NCBI GenBank assembly: GCA_016780065.1 | Contig: JADHML010000002.1 | Location: 32,854-96,853 of the forward strand | Origin: Flavobacteriaceae bacterium | Lineage (GTDB): Bacteria; Bacteroidota; Bacteroidia; Flavobacteriales; Flavobacteriaceae | Length of the DNA stretch: 64,000 nucleotides | Direction of reading: 5' to 3' | Shown here: positions 27,884-37,093 of the stretch, one piece after another | How positions within the stretch are numbered: position 1 is the stretch's first letter | Layout of the letters: each line of letters opens with the position of its first letter | Program-made: the position numbers and the translations under genes | The notes under the pieces: generated by a model | The model's database searches: none | The model's input: only the letters and a program-made list of their open reading frames with translations | What the model was told of the DNA's origin: nothing

Positions 27884-30736
27884 ATGCCGAAGCGTACCGA
27901 TCTCAAAAGTATCTTAATTGTAGGCTCAGGACCCATCATTATTGGACAGGCCTGTGAGTTTGATTATTCAGGTTCTCAAGCCTTACGATCCCTAAAGGAA
28001 GATGGTGTTGAAACCATTTTGATCAACTCCAACCCAGCAACCATCATGACTGACCCTTCTATGGCAGATCATGTGTATTTGTTGCCGTTGACTACAAAGT
28101 CCATCATAAAAATTCTTAAAGAACATCCGCAAATCGATGCAGTCTTACCCACAATGGGCGGGCAAACAGCTTTGAACTTGTGTATAGAAGCTGATGAAAA
28201 AGGGATTTGGAAAGATTTTGATGTAAAACTTATTGGGGTAAATATCAACGCCATTAACATTACAGAAGATCGCGAAAAGTTCCGCGAACTTATGGGACAA
28301 ATAGACGTTCCAATGGCACCGCAAGCAACGGCAACTTCTTTTTTAAAGGGTAAAGAAATCGCTCAGCAGTTTGGCTTTCCTTTATGTATTAGAGCTTCTT
28401 ACACACTTGGAGGTGCAGGAGCTGCTATTGTATATGACGAAAAAGATTTCGATGAGCTTTTGCGTCGTGGTTTGGAAATTTCGCCTATTCATGAAGTAAT
28501 GATTGATAAGGCCATGATGGGCTGGAAGGAGTACGAATTAGAACTTCTTCGAGATAACAACGACAATGTTGTTATCATATGTTCTATTGAAAATATGGAC
28601 CCGATGGGGATTCATACAGGTGATTCGATTACGGTGGCTCCAGCAATGACACTTTCCGACACTACCTATCAAAAAATGCGTGACATGGCCATCAAAATGA
28701 TGCGTAGTATTGGTGATTTTGCAGGTGGGTGTAATGTTCAATTTGCCGTAAGTCCGGACGAAAAGGAAGATATTATTGCCATTGAGATCAATCCGAGAGT
28801 CTCACGTTCATCAGCTTTGGCAAGTAAGGCAACTGGCTACCCTATTGCAAAAGTAGCTTCAAAACTGGCTATTGGCTACACGCTCGATGAATTGGACAAT
28901 CAGATTACAAAATCTACCTCGGCATTGTTTGAGCCTACTCTAGATTATGTGATTGTAAAAATTCCACGTTGGAACTTCGATAAGTTTGAAGGTTCCGACA
29001 GAACTCTAGGTCTACAGATGAAAGCTGTTGGTGAAGTGATGGGAATTGGTCGTTCTTTCCAAGAAGCCCTTCACAAAGCGACACAATCACTCGAAATCAA
29101 ACGAAATGGCTTGGGGGCCGACGGAAAAGGCTACACCGACTACGAAACAGTTATCAGCAAGCTTACACGTGCTTCATGGGATCGTGTGTTTGTGATATAC
29201 GATGCCATTCAAATGGGTATTTCTCTCAAACGTATTCAAGAGATTACCAAGATTGACATGTGGTATCTCAAACAATATGAAGAGCTTTATCAGTTAGAGG
29301 TTGAAATATCTACAAAAAATATAGATGATGTTTCTAAGCCCCTACTTCTAGAGGCCAAGCAAAAAGGTTTTGCAGACCGTCAAATTGCTCATATGTTGGG
29401 TTGTTTGGAAAGTGAGGTATATAACAAAAGAAATGAGCTCGGAATTAAAAGAGTTTATAAACTTGTTGATACTTGTGCTGCAGAATTCCAAGCTCAGACT
29501 CCTTACTATTATTCAACATTTGAAGAGGAAGTACAATTGCCAGACGGAACGGTTACGATTGCAAATGAGAGTACTGTTTCTGACAAGAAAAAAATTGTAG
29601 TCTTAGGCTCAGGTCCCAACCGAATTGGTCAAGGAATCGAATTTGACTATTGTTGTGTACACGGTGTTTTGGCAGCTGCAGAATGTGATTACGAAACCGT
29701 TATGATCAATTGCAACCCCGAAACAGTTTCAACAGATTTCGATACTGCCGACAAACTGTATTTCGAGCCTGTTTTTTGGGAACACATTTATGATATCATT
29801 CAGCACGAAAAACCTGAGGGAGTGATCGTTCAGTTAGGAGGTCAAACAGCCTTAAAGCTGGCTGAAAAATTAGACCGTTATGGTATTAAAATCATGGGTA
29901 CTTCTTATCAGTCATTAGACTTGGCTGAGGATAGAGGTAGTTTTTCTACACTCTTAAAAGACAACAACATACCTTACCCTGAATTTGGTGTTGCTGAAAC
30001 TGCTGAACAGGCATTGGACTTGGCCGACAAGTTGAATTTCCCAATACTCGTTAGGCCGTCCTATGTATTGGGAGGTCAAGGCATGAAGATTGTCATCAAC
30101 AAAGAGGAACTTGAGGCACACGTGGTGGATTTACTACAAAAAATACCCAACAACAAGTTGCTGTTAGACCACTACTTAGATGGCGCTATTGAGGCCGAGG
30201 CAGATGCAATTTGTGACGGAGAAAAAGTTGAGATTATCGGCATTATGGAGCATATTGAGCCCTGTGGAATTCATTCTGGAGACTCAAATGCGACTTTACC
30301 TCCTTTTAATCTGGGAGATTTTGTACTTCAACAAATTAAAGACCATACGGAAAAGATTGCGTTGGCACTCAATACGGTGGGTTTAATCAACGTGCAGTTT
30401 GCTATCAAAGATGACATTGTGTACATTATTGAAGCCAACCCAAGAGCTTCTAGAACCGTACCTTTTATTGCTAAAGCCAAACAACAGCCATTTGTTAATT
30501 ATGCAACGAAGGTTATGCTAGGAGAAAATAAGATTGATGATTTTGATTACACATCTCATTTAAAAGGCTTTGCAATCAAACAACCGGTGTTTTCGTTCAA
30601 TAAATTTCCGAACGTAAACAAAGCCTTGGGTCCTGAAATGAAAAGTACGGGTGAGAGCATCTTGTTTATTGACAATTTAAAGGATGACGAGTTTTATGAT
30701 CTCTATGCGCGCCGAAAAATGTATTTGAGCAAATAG
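27884..30736 (+). CDS. carB: Carbamoyl-phosphate synthase large subunit
   Basis: A 950-residue CarB making carbamoyl phosphate for pyrimidine and arginine synthesis. Two homologous ATP-grasp halves each begin with the pre-ATP-grasp motif (LIVGSGPIIIGQACEFDYSG and VVLGSGPNRIGQGIEFDYCC) and each has an EINPRVSRSSALASKATGYP-type or EANPRASRTVPF motif. The E. coli protein is 1073 residues; the missing 120 or so correspond to the C-terminal MGS-like allosteric domain. No carA lies nearby. The start follows the rpmH terminator. Confidence 0.95.
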   Translation: MPKRTDLKSILIVGSGPIIIGQACEFDYSGSQALRSLKEDGVETILINSNPATIMTDPSMADHVYLLPLTTKSIIKILKEHPQIDAVLPTMGGQTALNLCIEADEKGIWKDFDVKLIGVNINAINITEDREKFRELMGQIDVPMAPQATATSFLKGKEIAQQFGFPLCIRASYTLGGAGAAIVYDEKDFDELLRRGLEISPIHEVMIDKAMMGWKEYELELLRDNNDNVVIICSIENMDPMGIHTGDSITVAPAMTLSDTTYQKMRDMAIKMMRSIGDFAGGCNVQFAVSPDEKEDIIAIEINPRVSRSSALASKATGYPIAKVASKLAIGYTLDELDNQITKSTSALFEPTLDYVIVKIPRWNFDKFEGSDRTLGLQMKAVGEVMGIGRSFQEALHKATQSLEIKRNGLGADGKGYTDYETVISKLTRASWDRVFVIYDAIQMGISLKRIQEITKIDMWYLKQYEELYQLEVEISTKNIDDVSKPLLLEAKQKGFADRQIAHMLGCLESEVYNKRNELGIKRVYKLVDTCAAEFQAQTPYYYSTFEEEVQLPDGTVTIANESTVSDKKKIVVLGSGPNRIGQGIEFDYCCVHGVLAAAECDYETVMINCNPETVSTDFDTADKLYFEPVFWEHIYDIIQHEKPEGVIVQLGGQTALKLAEKLDRYGIKIMGTSYQSLDLAEDRGSFSTLLKDNNIPYPEFGVAETAEQALDLADKLNFPILVRPSYVLGGQGMKIVINKEELEAHVVDLLQKIPNNKLLLDHYLDGAIEAEADAICDGEKVEIIGIMEHIEPCGIHSGDSNATLPPFNLGDFVLQQIKDHTEKIALALNTVGLINVQFAIKDDIVYIIEANPRASRTVPFIAKAKQQPFVNYATKVMLGENKIDDFDYTSHLKGFAIKQPVFSFNKFPNVNKALGPEMKSTGESILFIDNLKDDEFYDLYARRKMYLSK

Positions 30737-30776
30737 ATTGCGCGAATTCACGTATCTTTAAGCAAACATTTTTAGC

Positions 30777-31886
30777 ATGGAGTGGATTCCAGTTGCCATT
30801 GTTTTGGTAGCACTTGCCGCATTTTTTATTATCAATCAAAAAAATCAGTCCAAAGGAGTTTCGAATGAATTTTTGATCCAGCTCAACGCACAGCTTCGCG
30901 ATGAAATTCAAGCCATTCGGCGGGAGGCAGATTCCAACGCCAAAGAAACCCGTGTGGAGCTAGAGTCTAAACTCACTAACATTACGAAAGGCATTAGCGA
31001 CTACCAACGTTCTTCCAACCAGTCCATTACACAGCAATTTGCGGAATCTAAAAAAGCCATCACGGACGTAACCAAGGCACTTTCCGAAATCAAAGGCACT
31101 AACGAGCAAGTGCTTAGTTTTGCGAATCAAATGAAAACCTTGGAGAAGATTTTAGGCAACTCCAAACAGCGTGGCATTTTGGGGGAAATTCAATTGGAAA
31201 ACCTGTTGGCAAATGTGCTACCGCCCGAATTGTTTCAAATGCAATACACTTTTACCAATGGCGAAGCAGTAGACGCTATTGTAAAAGTAGGCGATTTTAT
31301 CATTCCGATTGATGCTAAATTTTCGTTGGACAACTACAACAAAATGGTGGAAAGCAGTGATGCGGAAGCCATTAAGACCTTGGAGCAATCCTTTAAAGGG
31401 GATATCAAAAAACGTATAGACGAAACCGCAAAATACATCCGCCCAAACGAGGATACCACAGATTATGCCTATATGTTTATTCCGGCTGACGGACTCTACC
31501 AAGACTTGCTTAACAGTAGGGTAGGAACGCTGCAAATTAACTCCCGCGATTTGGTATCCTATGCCTATGAAAAAAAGGTAATGATTGTGTCGCCCATGAG
31601 TTTGTTTCCGATGTTGCAAATTACGGTGAAGGCATTGCATAACCTTAAAATTGAAAACTCCATACAGGATATTTTAAAGAATGTAGATAAGCTTTCGGCG
31701 CATCTTAACGCCTTTGAAGATGTGCACGGCCGACTGGGAAAATCGATTGGTACGGTGGTAAACCATTATAACAGCTCTGCAAAAGAGTTTAAAAAGATTG
31801 ATAAGGATATCATACGCCTTTCTGGCGAAGGAAATGCCCTTGACTACCAACCTGATTTGTTGGAACGCCCCGCGAGTGAGGAGTAG
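30777..31886 (+). CDS. rmuC: DNA recombination protein RmuC
   Basis: A 369-residue RmuC-family protein. It has an N-terminal membrane helix (about 4-20), a coiled-coil region (about 35-120) and the RmuC nuclease-like domain with GILGEIQLENLLANVLPPEL, VDAIVKVGDFIIPIDAKFS and YAYMFIPADGLYQ. RmuC limits recombination at inverted repeats in E. coli. The TATCTTTA upstream is one base off the -7 consensus. GC looks slightly higher than in neighbours, which is weak evidence only. Confidence 0.9.
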   Translation: MEWIPVAIVLVALAAFFIINQKNQSKGVSNEFLIQLNAQLRDEIQAIRREADSNAKETRVELESKLTNITKGISDYQRSSNQSITQQFAESKKAITDVTKALSEIKGTNEQVLSFANQMKTLEKILGNSKQRGILGEIQLENLLANVLPPELFQMQYTFTNGEAVDAIVKVGDFIIPIDAKFSLDNYNKMVESSDAEAIKTLEQSFKGDIKKRIDETAKYIRPNEDTTDYAYMFIPADGLYQDLLNSRVGTLQINSRDLVSYAYEKKVMIVSPMSLFPMLQITVKALHNLKIENSIQDILKNVDKLSAHLNAFEDVHGRLGKSIGTVVNHYNSSAKEFKKIDKDIIRLSGEGNALDYQPDLLERPASEE

Positions 31887-32034
31887 TAACTCTCGCTGGT
31901 ACGAGGTTATTCTTAATAAAGCAAAAAAATGTATTTAAAGGCACAAGGCTTAACCTTTCGTAAGGAGGGCTAAAACCAAAAAAAGTTTGCCTCAGAACAT
32001 TATTGATCGATCTTCCAGCGAATTGGAATCCTAA

Positions 32035-32529
32035 TTAGGCCAGTGCCCACTTTCGCTCAACGGCCTTAAAGCCATACACTAAAATCAAGCTGTAGAACAA
32101 ATCTCCCAATATGGCAGATCCAAAGAAAGGGATTGCGAGGGTAAAACATGTGATTAAGCCTTCCATAGTCAGTGGGTATGACAACAACCAAACACCTAGA
32201 TTAGAAATCACAAAAAATAAAGTACTTGCCAGTAATACAGAGCCGATGTGCACCTTTTTGACCCAACGTCCAAAAAATGTAATAAAGAAAAACGACAGGT
32301 ACACAAATATTGAGATGGTGTAAAACCCTAAAAATAAATCAGAAAAAACCATAGCCGACAAGGGGACAAGAAGCCCCAACCATTTTTTATCAAAAAATAC
32401 ACCTGAAAAAAGGGCCATCGCTGTGATGGGAGCGAAGTTTGGAGGGTGTGGTAACAATCGTGTTAAAGCAGCCACCAAAACAAATGTGGCCAAAACTTTT
32501 TCTTTTTTTGAGAGGCTTATTGTAGGCAT
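32035..32529 (-). CDS. DUF6580 membrane protein (ECF S-component-like)
   Basis: A 164-residue hydrophobic protein with about five membrane helices and a conserved N-terminal part (RLLPHPPNFAPITAMALFSG, then FSDLFLGF). It matches DUF6580, putative transport proteins resembling S components of energy-coupling factor vitamin transporters. It diverges from the B12 riboswitch and BtuB-type receptor, which fits a role in cobalamin or precursor uptake (inference). The riboswitch is on the opposite strand and does not control this gene. Confidence 0.75.
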   Translation of the reverse strand: MPTISLSKKEKVLATFVLVAALTRLLPHPPNFAPITAMALFSGVFFDKKWLGLLVPLSAMVFSDLFLGFYTISIFVYLSFFFITFFGRWVKKVHIGSVLLASTLFFVISNLGVWLLSYPLTMEGLITCFTLAIPFFGSAILGDLFYSLILVYGFKAVERKWALA

Positions 32530-32544
32530 AATAGCAATTTAGTT

Positions 32545-32573
32545 CAAAGCTACTCTTTTTTTGCTTTTTTCAA
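32545..32573 (-). promoter_or_regulatory. Promoter of the DUF6580 gene (TTG-N18-TAGCTTTG)
   Basis: TAGCTTTG at 32552-32545 with TTG at 32573-32571 on the minus strand, 15 nt upstream of the ATG. Confidence 0.55.
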
Positions 32574-32605
32574 AATTAGATTGTCATTAACCTTATATTA
32601 GATGC

Positions 32606-32775
32606 CAGTTTAGGTTTTGTTTCAAACGTTCGTTTGGAACAAATTAAAAGGGAATTCGGTGTGACTCCGAAGCTGTTCCCGCAACTGTAAGCACCGCCAA
32701 TGCTTTGCTTCATGCCACTGGTTTTTACTGGGAAGGCCACATAGCAGGTGCAAGTCAGGAGACCTGCCTAGATTG
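32606..32775 (+). ncRNA. Cobalamin (AdoCbl-type) riboswitch aptamer
   Basis: Conserved blocks appear in order: AAAAGGGAATTCGGTG, GACTCCGAAGCTGTTCCCGC, AACTGT, GCCACTG, GGGAAGGC, and the B12 box AAGTCAGGAGACCTGCC (32753-32769). Closing stem P1 pairs 32606-32614 with 32767-32775, nine pairs including two G-U. It sits upstream of a BtuB-type receptor, the classic target. Expected to repress on binding coenzyme B12. Confidence 0.95.
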
Positions 32776-32784
32776 TTGATTAGT

Positions 32785-32828
32785 TTGCTTACGGCTCGGG
32801 ATAAGCCAGAGGCAATAGAGTTTTTTTT
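32785..32828 (+). terminator. Terminator-like hairpin in the riboswitch expression platform
   Basis: TTGCTT (32785-32790) pairs with AGGCAA (32810-32815, one G-U) and GGCT (32793-32796) with AGCC (32804-32807) across a 2x2 internal loop. Eight Ts follow five nt later (32821-32828). This suggests control by premature termination. Confidence 0.5.
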
Positions 32829-32849
32829 AACGTTTTTAATTTTTTTATT

Positions 32850-34685
32850 ATGTGTACTAAAACCTACGGTGTTTTGGCATGTGCTCTAATTACATGCTTT
32901 GTCACTTTTGCTCAACAAACCCAAGAACTCAAAGAAGTCATTTTAACAGATTCAAGATTTGAACGTCCTAAGGAACGCACAGGAAGATCTGTTATTATGC
33001 TTACAAAAAAAGACATTGCTCCTTTTACAGGGGGTACTCTAGCCGACTTATTGTCTCACCAAGCGGGTATCCATATAAATGCTTCAAACAGTCATCAAGG
33101 CAATAATTTAGGGTATTTTATAAGGGGTGGAAACAACCGTCAAGTTCTTGTGATTGTAGATGGAATTCCAGTTTCTGACCCATCCCAAATCGAAAATGAT
33201 TTTGATTTAAGACTCATAGATCTATCGTCTGTAGAATCCGTTGAAATCCTAAAAGGTGCTTCAAGCAGCTTGTATGGGAATTCTGCTGCAACTGCAGTTA
33301 TTAAAATCACAACCAACCGTCAGCTATCTTCCAACTTTGAAGGTCTTTGGCGTTCGTATTTTGCGACCAACAACGCCCAAAACCAGTCATTGCGATCAGC
33401 AGATGATGTCTTACATCAGTTGAAGTTTAAAGGAGGTAGCTCTAAAGCACAATTTGATATATCCTTGTCACGCCACCAGATAGATGGAATGTCAGCAGTC
33501 ATCGGAGTAGAAGAGGATCCTGTACGAAGACTTCAGTTCAATGGTCATTTTTCTTCCCAACTGACAAACAATATTCAGCTAAGCGCAATAGCTCAACGGT
33601 CCTATTTTGAAACAGGATATGACGATACCTTCCCTGCTATTGCAGATGCTGACAACCGTTTTCTAAGCCGGTTTCGCACCTTAGGAGTGCGTCCTAAGTG
33701 GGATTTCGGTTCAGGATCCCTTTCTGCTTCTGCCTCTTGGACGAAGTCTGAACGGGAATTTGAATCCAATTTTCCCTCTGAAAAAGAAGCCAAGAGCCGA
33801 ACGCTCGAAATGGTGTTTACAACCGAATTTTCCAAAGACTTTAAAGCTTTGGTGGGGCTTCATCACCAGCGTCAGAAATCAAAAGACCTTTCGCGTGTTG
33901 ATTTGTTTGACCCATATTTTAATTTGCTTTACGAGGGCAATGCTGCGTTTCAAGCCCAGTTTGGTGCTCGTTGGAATGATCACAGTCTTTATGGTAGCCA
34001 ATGGACCTATCACTTCAATCCTTCCTTGTTATTTGATTTCAACGACTTTGATTTGCAGCTATTTGCTGGAGGCAGTACTGCTTTTATAGCTCCCTCCTTG
34101 TTTAAATTATTTGACATATATTCTGGTAACGAGGAATTATTACCCGAAACCAATACCACTTTGGAGTTTGGTACCGATCTTACATTTGCCAACAACACTC
34201 AAATAGGTTTGGTCTATTTTAATAGGAATGAGGAGAATTTTGTTGAATACGATAACACGGTATTTAGATACAAAAATGCGGGTCAAGATTTTCGTGTTCA
34301 TGGGGTAGAATTTTTACTAAACACCCCTGTGGTTGCTAACATAGAAATCAATGCGAACTATACATTTACAGAACTCAGGGACAAAGCAGCCGTGCGTATT
34401 CCTAAACACAAAGCCAACATGACGGTTGTTTATAAAGTTTTGAATGGGGTGCAATTGTCAACAAGTTATCAGTACACAGGAACCCGAACTGATTTAGTGT
34501 CAGGAAACAAAGTTTCACTCAATCCATACCGTCTTTGGGATTTTACATCACGTTATTTAATACCCAACAGTTCCATTCTGCTTCATATATCGGTTCACAA
34601 CATTCTTGATGAACAATACGAAGAAATTAAAGGCTTTACAACTCTGGGTCGAAACCTTCGATTAGGGGTGGAAATTCCTTTTTAA
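32850..34685 (+). CDS. btuB: TonB-dependent outer-membrane receptor, BtuB-type (vitamin B12)
   Basis: A 611-residue TonB-dependent receptor. It has a signal peptide (GVLACALITCFVTFAQ), a TonB-box-like segment LKEVILTDSR, a plug domain (about 45-150: DLLSHQAGIHI, FIRGGNNRQVLVIVDGIPV, LKGASSSLYGNSAA), and a beta-barrel ending in an aromatic-tipped strand (LRLGVEIPF). B12 specificity rests on the riboswitch in its leader and on its size, close to E. coli BtuB (594 mature residues). Its last 50 nt overlap the convergent S41 protease gene. Confidence 0.9.
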   Translation: MCTKTYGVLACALITCFVTFAQQTQELKEVILTDSRFERPKERTGRSVIMLTKKDIAPFTGGTLADLLSHQAGIHINASNSHQGNNLGYFIRGGNNRQVLVIVDGIPVSDPSQIENDFDLRLIDLSSVESVEILKGASSSLYGNSAATAVIKITTNRQLSSNFEGLWRSYFATNNAQNQSLRSADDVLHQLKFKGGSSKAQFDISLSRHQIDGMSAVIGVEEDPVRRLQFNGHFSSQLTNNIQLSAIAQRSYFETGYDDTFPAIADADNRFLSRFRTLGVRPKWDFGSGSLSASASWTKSEREFESNFPSEKEAKSRTLEMVFTTEFSKDFKALVGLHHQRQKSKDLSRVDLFDPYFNLLYEGNAAFQAQFGARWNDHSLYGSQWTYHFNPSLLFDFNDFDLQLFAGGSTAFIAPSLFKLFDIYSGNEELLPETNTTLEFGTDLTFANNTQIGLVYFNRNEENFVEYDNTVFRYKNAGQDFRVHGVEFLLNTPVVANIEINANYTFTELRDKAAVRIPKHKANMTVVYKVLNGVQLSTSYQYTGTRTDLVSGNKVSLNPYRLWDFTSRYLIPNSSILLHISVHNILDEQYEEIKGFTTLGRNLRLGVEIPF

Positions 34686-36078
34686 TGATTTCTTTTGAAA
34701 GAGATTTGTAGAGCAGTGAGTTCTCTGTGTTTATCAGTCTTCCATGGGAGCTGTTTTGAACCTTATGAGCTTCTGAGATAGGTTGTCTTTCAGGTAGTAG
34801 CCCAATCTGCTGAAGTGTGCGTTTAAGCAAGGGTTCGTTAATATCTCCCAAAACGCCCAAATTGCCAACATTTTCGGTTTGACTCACATCAGGAGTCAGA
34901 CCGTTGGCAAAGTCGGCGTTGCCATTTTTATCAGTAATCTTAAAGGCGATTGGCTGCATTGCCCATGTGTGATTGGGGTTCACGTTTCCATCATTGTCTA
35001 TCCAGTCCTTGATGGTATAAGATCCTACATTTTTTCCGACAGATGCTTCGCCAATGGTCACCACATCTATATGAGCTTTGAGACTATTGATCAAGAGTTC
35101 ACTTGCCGATGCGGTCTGCCCACTAGTGATGACATAAATTTTATCCATCCTAAGTTTTATGGAGTTGCTTTCAGGATGTGATTTAAAGCTTACAGAATCG
35201 TTCCAATGAGTTAATTTTTCATTATGGAAAGTTCTTGCAAATACTTCAGTTGTGTCAAACTGACCAGTAACCATAGAAGCAAGGTTTATGGCCGTATTTA
35301 CAGATCCACCAGGATTGTAACGAAAATCCATAACCAAATGATTAATATTTTCGGTTTGAAATGATCGAAGTGCATTTTCTAACTCGGTTTCTCGAGACGC
35401 TAAAAAAGCGTTGTACATCAGGTAACCTACTTTTTGTCCTTGCAATTGAATCACTCGCTCCTTATGAACTGGATTTTCCTGTACGGTGGCTTTTAGTAAT
35501 GTCACTTCATTCCCACTGGGATTTCCAACAACATCAGTAGCAAAGTTTACTGTGAATTGGTTTTTATTTAACAAATCTCTGTAATTCGATTTTGTTAGCG
35601 CAGTGCCGTCTATCCCCCAAAACAAATCCCCTCTTTTAATTCCTTTGATGTCTGCATCTGTGTTGGGCAGTACATATCGAACATATAAGATGATTTCCTC
35701 AGATCCCGGAGAAATTTCTGAAATCCCCACTTTTATTCCAGAAGTCTTTCCAACTCTGTTTAGTTGGTTTTCTAAATCTACATAATCATCAACGACCCAG
35801 CTAAATCGATCTTTAGAAGACATCAGATGGTCAAACAGCGCATTGGGTTTTCCGTCAAATTCACTCAGAAAATTGGCATAGCCCTTATTGGTGGTAAATC
35901 GATTGTCAGCTAAGTCTGGCACCTCTAATTGCCAATAGTAAAAGGTATTCAGACCTTTCCAAACAAAATCTTCTACTTCTAGGTTATAGTCTACAGCAAG
36001 AATGTTGTCATCATCATCTTTGCATGAAACAATCAAAACGGACGCCAAAATAACATATAGTACCTGTTTCATATTCAT
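34636..36078 (-). CDS. S41-family C-terminal-processing peptidase, lipoprotein
   Basis: 480 residues from the ATG at 36078 (another ATG at 36072; the longer frame to 36123 is rejected as it leaves no signal peptide at the N-terminus). The lipobox VLIVSC gives an exported lipoprotein. A PDZ-like segment (GIKRGDLFWGIDGTALT) precedes the peptidase domain with the nucleophile in VITSGQTASASELL and the general-base Lys in ASVGKNVGSY. Substrates unknown. It diverges from the ECF sigma factor gene; the 3' end overlaps btuB. Confidence 0.88.
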   Translation of the reverse strand: MNMKQVLYVILASVLIVSCKDDDDNILAVDYNLEVEDFVWKGLNTFYYWQLEVPDLADNRFTTNKGYANFLSEFDGKPNALFDHLMSSKDRFSWVVDDYVDLENQLNRVGKTSGIKVGISEISPGSEEIILYVRYVLPNTDADIKGIKRGDLFWGIDGTALTKSNYRDLLNKNQFTVNFATDVVGNPSGNEVTLLKATVQENPVHKERVIQLQGQKVGYLMYNAFLASRETELENALRSFQTENINHLVMDFRYNPGGSVNTAINLASMVTGQFDTTEVFARTFHNEKLTHWNDSVSFKSHPESNSIKLRMDKIYVITSGQTASASELLINSLKAHIDVVTIGEASVGKNVGSYTIKDWIDNDGNVNPNHTWAMQPIAFKITDKNGNADFANGLTPDVSQTENVGNLGVLGDINEPLLKRTLQQIGLLPERQPISEAHKVQNSSHGRLINTENSLLYKSLSKEIIKKEFPPLIEGFDPEL

Positions 36079-36174
36079 TAGTCTGGAGCTTAAATGTAGT
36101 AAGTTTGTGTTAAAGTGTAACAAAAACTTTAGTATCTCGTTAGTTTATTGTTATTCAAAGTCATCAAAAAATAA

Positions 36175-36690
36175 ATGACAGACGCAGATTTTATATGCTT
36201 AATACGTCCAATAGAGGATAAGCTTTATCGCTTATCTCGTCGTTATTTGATCTCGAATGAAGAAGCACAAGATGCTGTACAGGAAGTGATGTTAAAAATG
36301 TATGCCCACATTCAAAAAGTAAAAATTCTCCATAATTTTGAGGGTTACGCGATGCGAATGGCTCGGAACTACTGTTTAGATCGTCTAAAATCTAAACAAG
36401 CAGCTACCTTGCGGTTGGTTCATAGGACAGAAACATCTGACCAAAACAACCTAGACAGAAAACTTGATAATAAGGACAGCTTGGAATGGATCAAAAAACT
36501 CACCCATAATCTGCCCCAGCAACAGCAAATGATCCTTCAACTTAGAGATGTTGAGGCTTATGAATTTGAAGAAATTGCAAAAATAATGGATATGAATCCT
36601 GGAGCAGTTCGTGTAGCTCTTTCAAGAGCACGAAAAACATTAAGAAAAAAATTGATAGAAATACATAATTATGGAATCCAAACAGGTTAA
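36175..36690 (+). CDS. ECF-type RNA polymerase sigma factor
   Basis: A 171-residue group 4 sigma-70 factor. Region 2 is at about 8-75 (EEAQDAVQEVMLKMYAHI, FEGYAMRMARNYCLDRLKS). Region 4 is at about 105-160 (LPQQQQMILQLRDVEAYEFE, MNPGAVRVALSRARKTLRKK), with no region 3. The next gene starts inside its 3' end (20-nt overlap) and resembles an anti-sigma factor, so the pair probably forms a signalling module with the two DUF4252 genes. Confidence 0.93.
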   Translation: MTDADFICLIRPIEDKLYRLSRRYLISNEEAQDAVQEVMLKMYAHIQKVKILHNFEGYAMRMARNYCLDRLKSKQAATLRLVHRTETSDQNNLDRKLDNKDSLEWIKKLTHNLPQQQQMILQLRDVEAYEFEEIAKIMDMNPGAVRVALSRARKTLRKKLIEIHNYGIQTG

Positions 36691-37093
36691 AATCCTCTTA
36701 GATAAGTTTTTTGAAGGGAAGACAACCCTTAGGGAAGAACGTTTACTCGAAATCTATTTCCAACAAGATGAGATAGCAGACGCTTTTGTGCCTTTTCAGC
36801 CATATTTTGTCCATACACGCTCTGTTCAATCAGTCTCTATTGACAAACAATTGTCTTTACCAAATAAATCATTTTTGTCTGTGATGGAAAAACGCATCGC
36901 CTCAGTTGCTGCAATAGGTTTGGCGGTTTTTTCCCTTACAGTTTTTGATTTTAACAAACCAACAGAAGAGGAGCTGGCTTTTGCGGCCTTTAAAGAAAAT
37001 ATGTTCCTTGTGTCAAATCAACTCAATCGAGCTCAGCAAGATATTACTTACATCAATTACCTTTATAATACTCCTAATCAATCTAAAAAATAA
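36671..37093 (+). CDS. Probable anti-sigma factor, single-pass membrane protein
   Basis: A 140-residue protein with an N-terminal charged domain (KILLDKFFEGKTTLREERLL), one membrane helix at about 75-92 (IASVAAIGLAVFSLTVF) and a short periplasmic tail. Architecture and position, overlapping the sigma gene by 20 nt, are those of flavobacterial anti-sigma factors, though no zinc-binding HxxxCxxC motif is present. Function is inferred from context. Confidence 0.68.
   Translation: MESKQVKILLDKFFEGKTTLREERLLEIYFQQDEIADAFVPFQPYFVHTRSVQSVSIDKQLSLPNKSFLSVMEKRIASVAAIGLAVFSLTVFDFNKPTEEELAFAAFKENMFLVSNQLNRAQQDITYINYLYNTPNQSKK

Noticed and set aside
31218..31640. 140-codon open frame antisense to rmuC
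   Set aside because: Its composition fits a shadow frame; rmuC motifs are clear on the plus strand.
30777..31886. rmuC as a horizontally acquired gene
   Set aside because: Sampled GC was only a few percent higher than neighbouring genes and variable along the gene; not enough evidence.
31887..32034. Short inverted repeats in the rmuC-DUF6580 gap
   Set aside because: Arms are only about 6-8 bp and far apart or lack a T run; no element could be supported.
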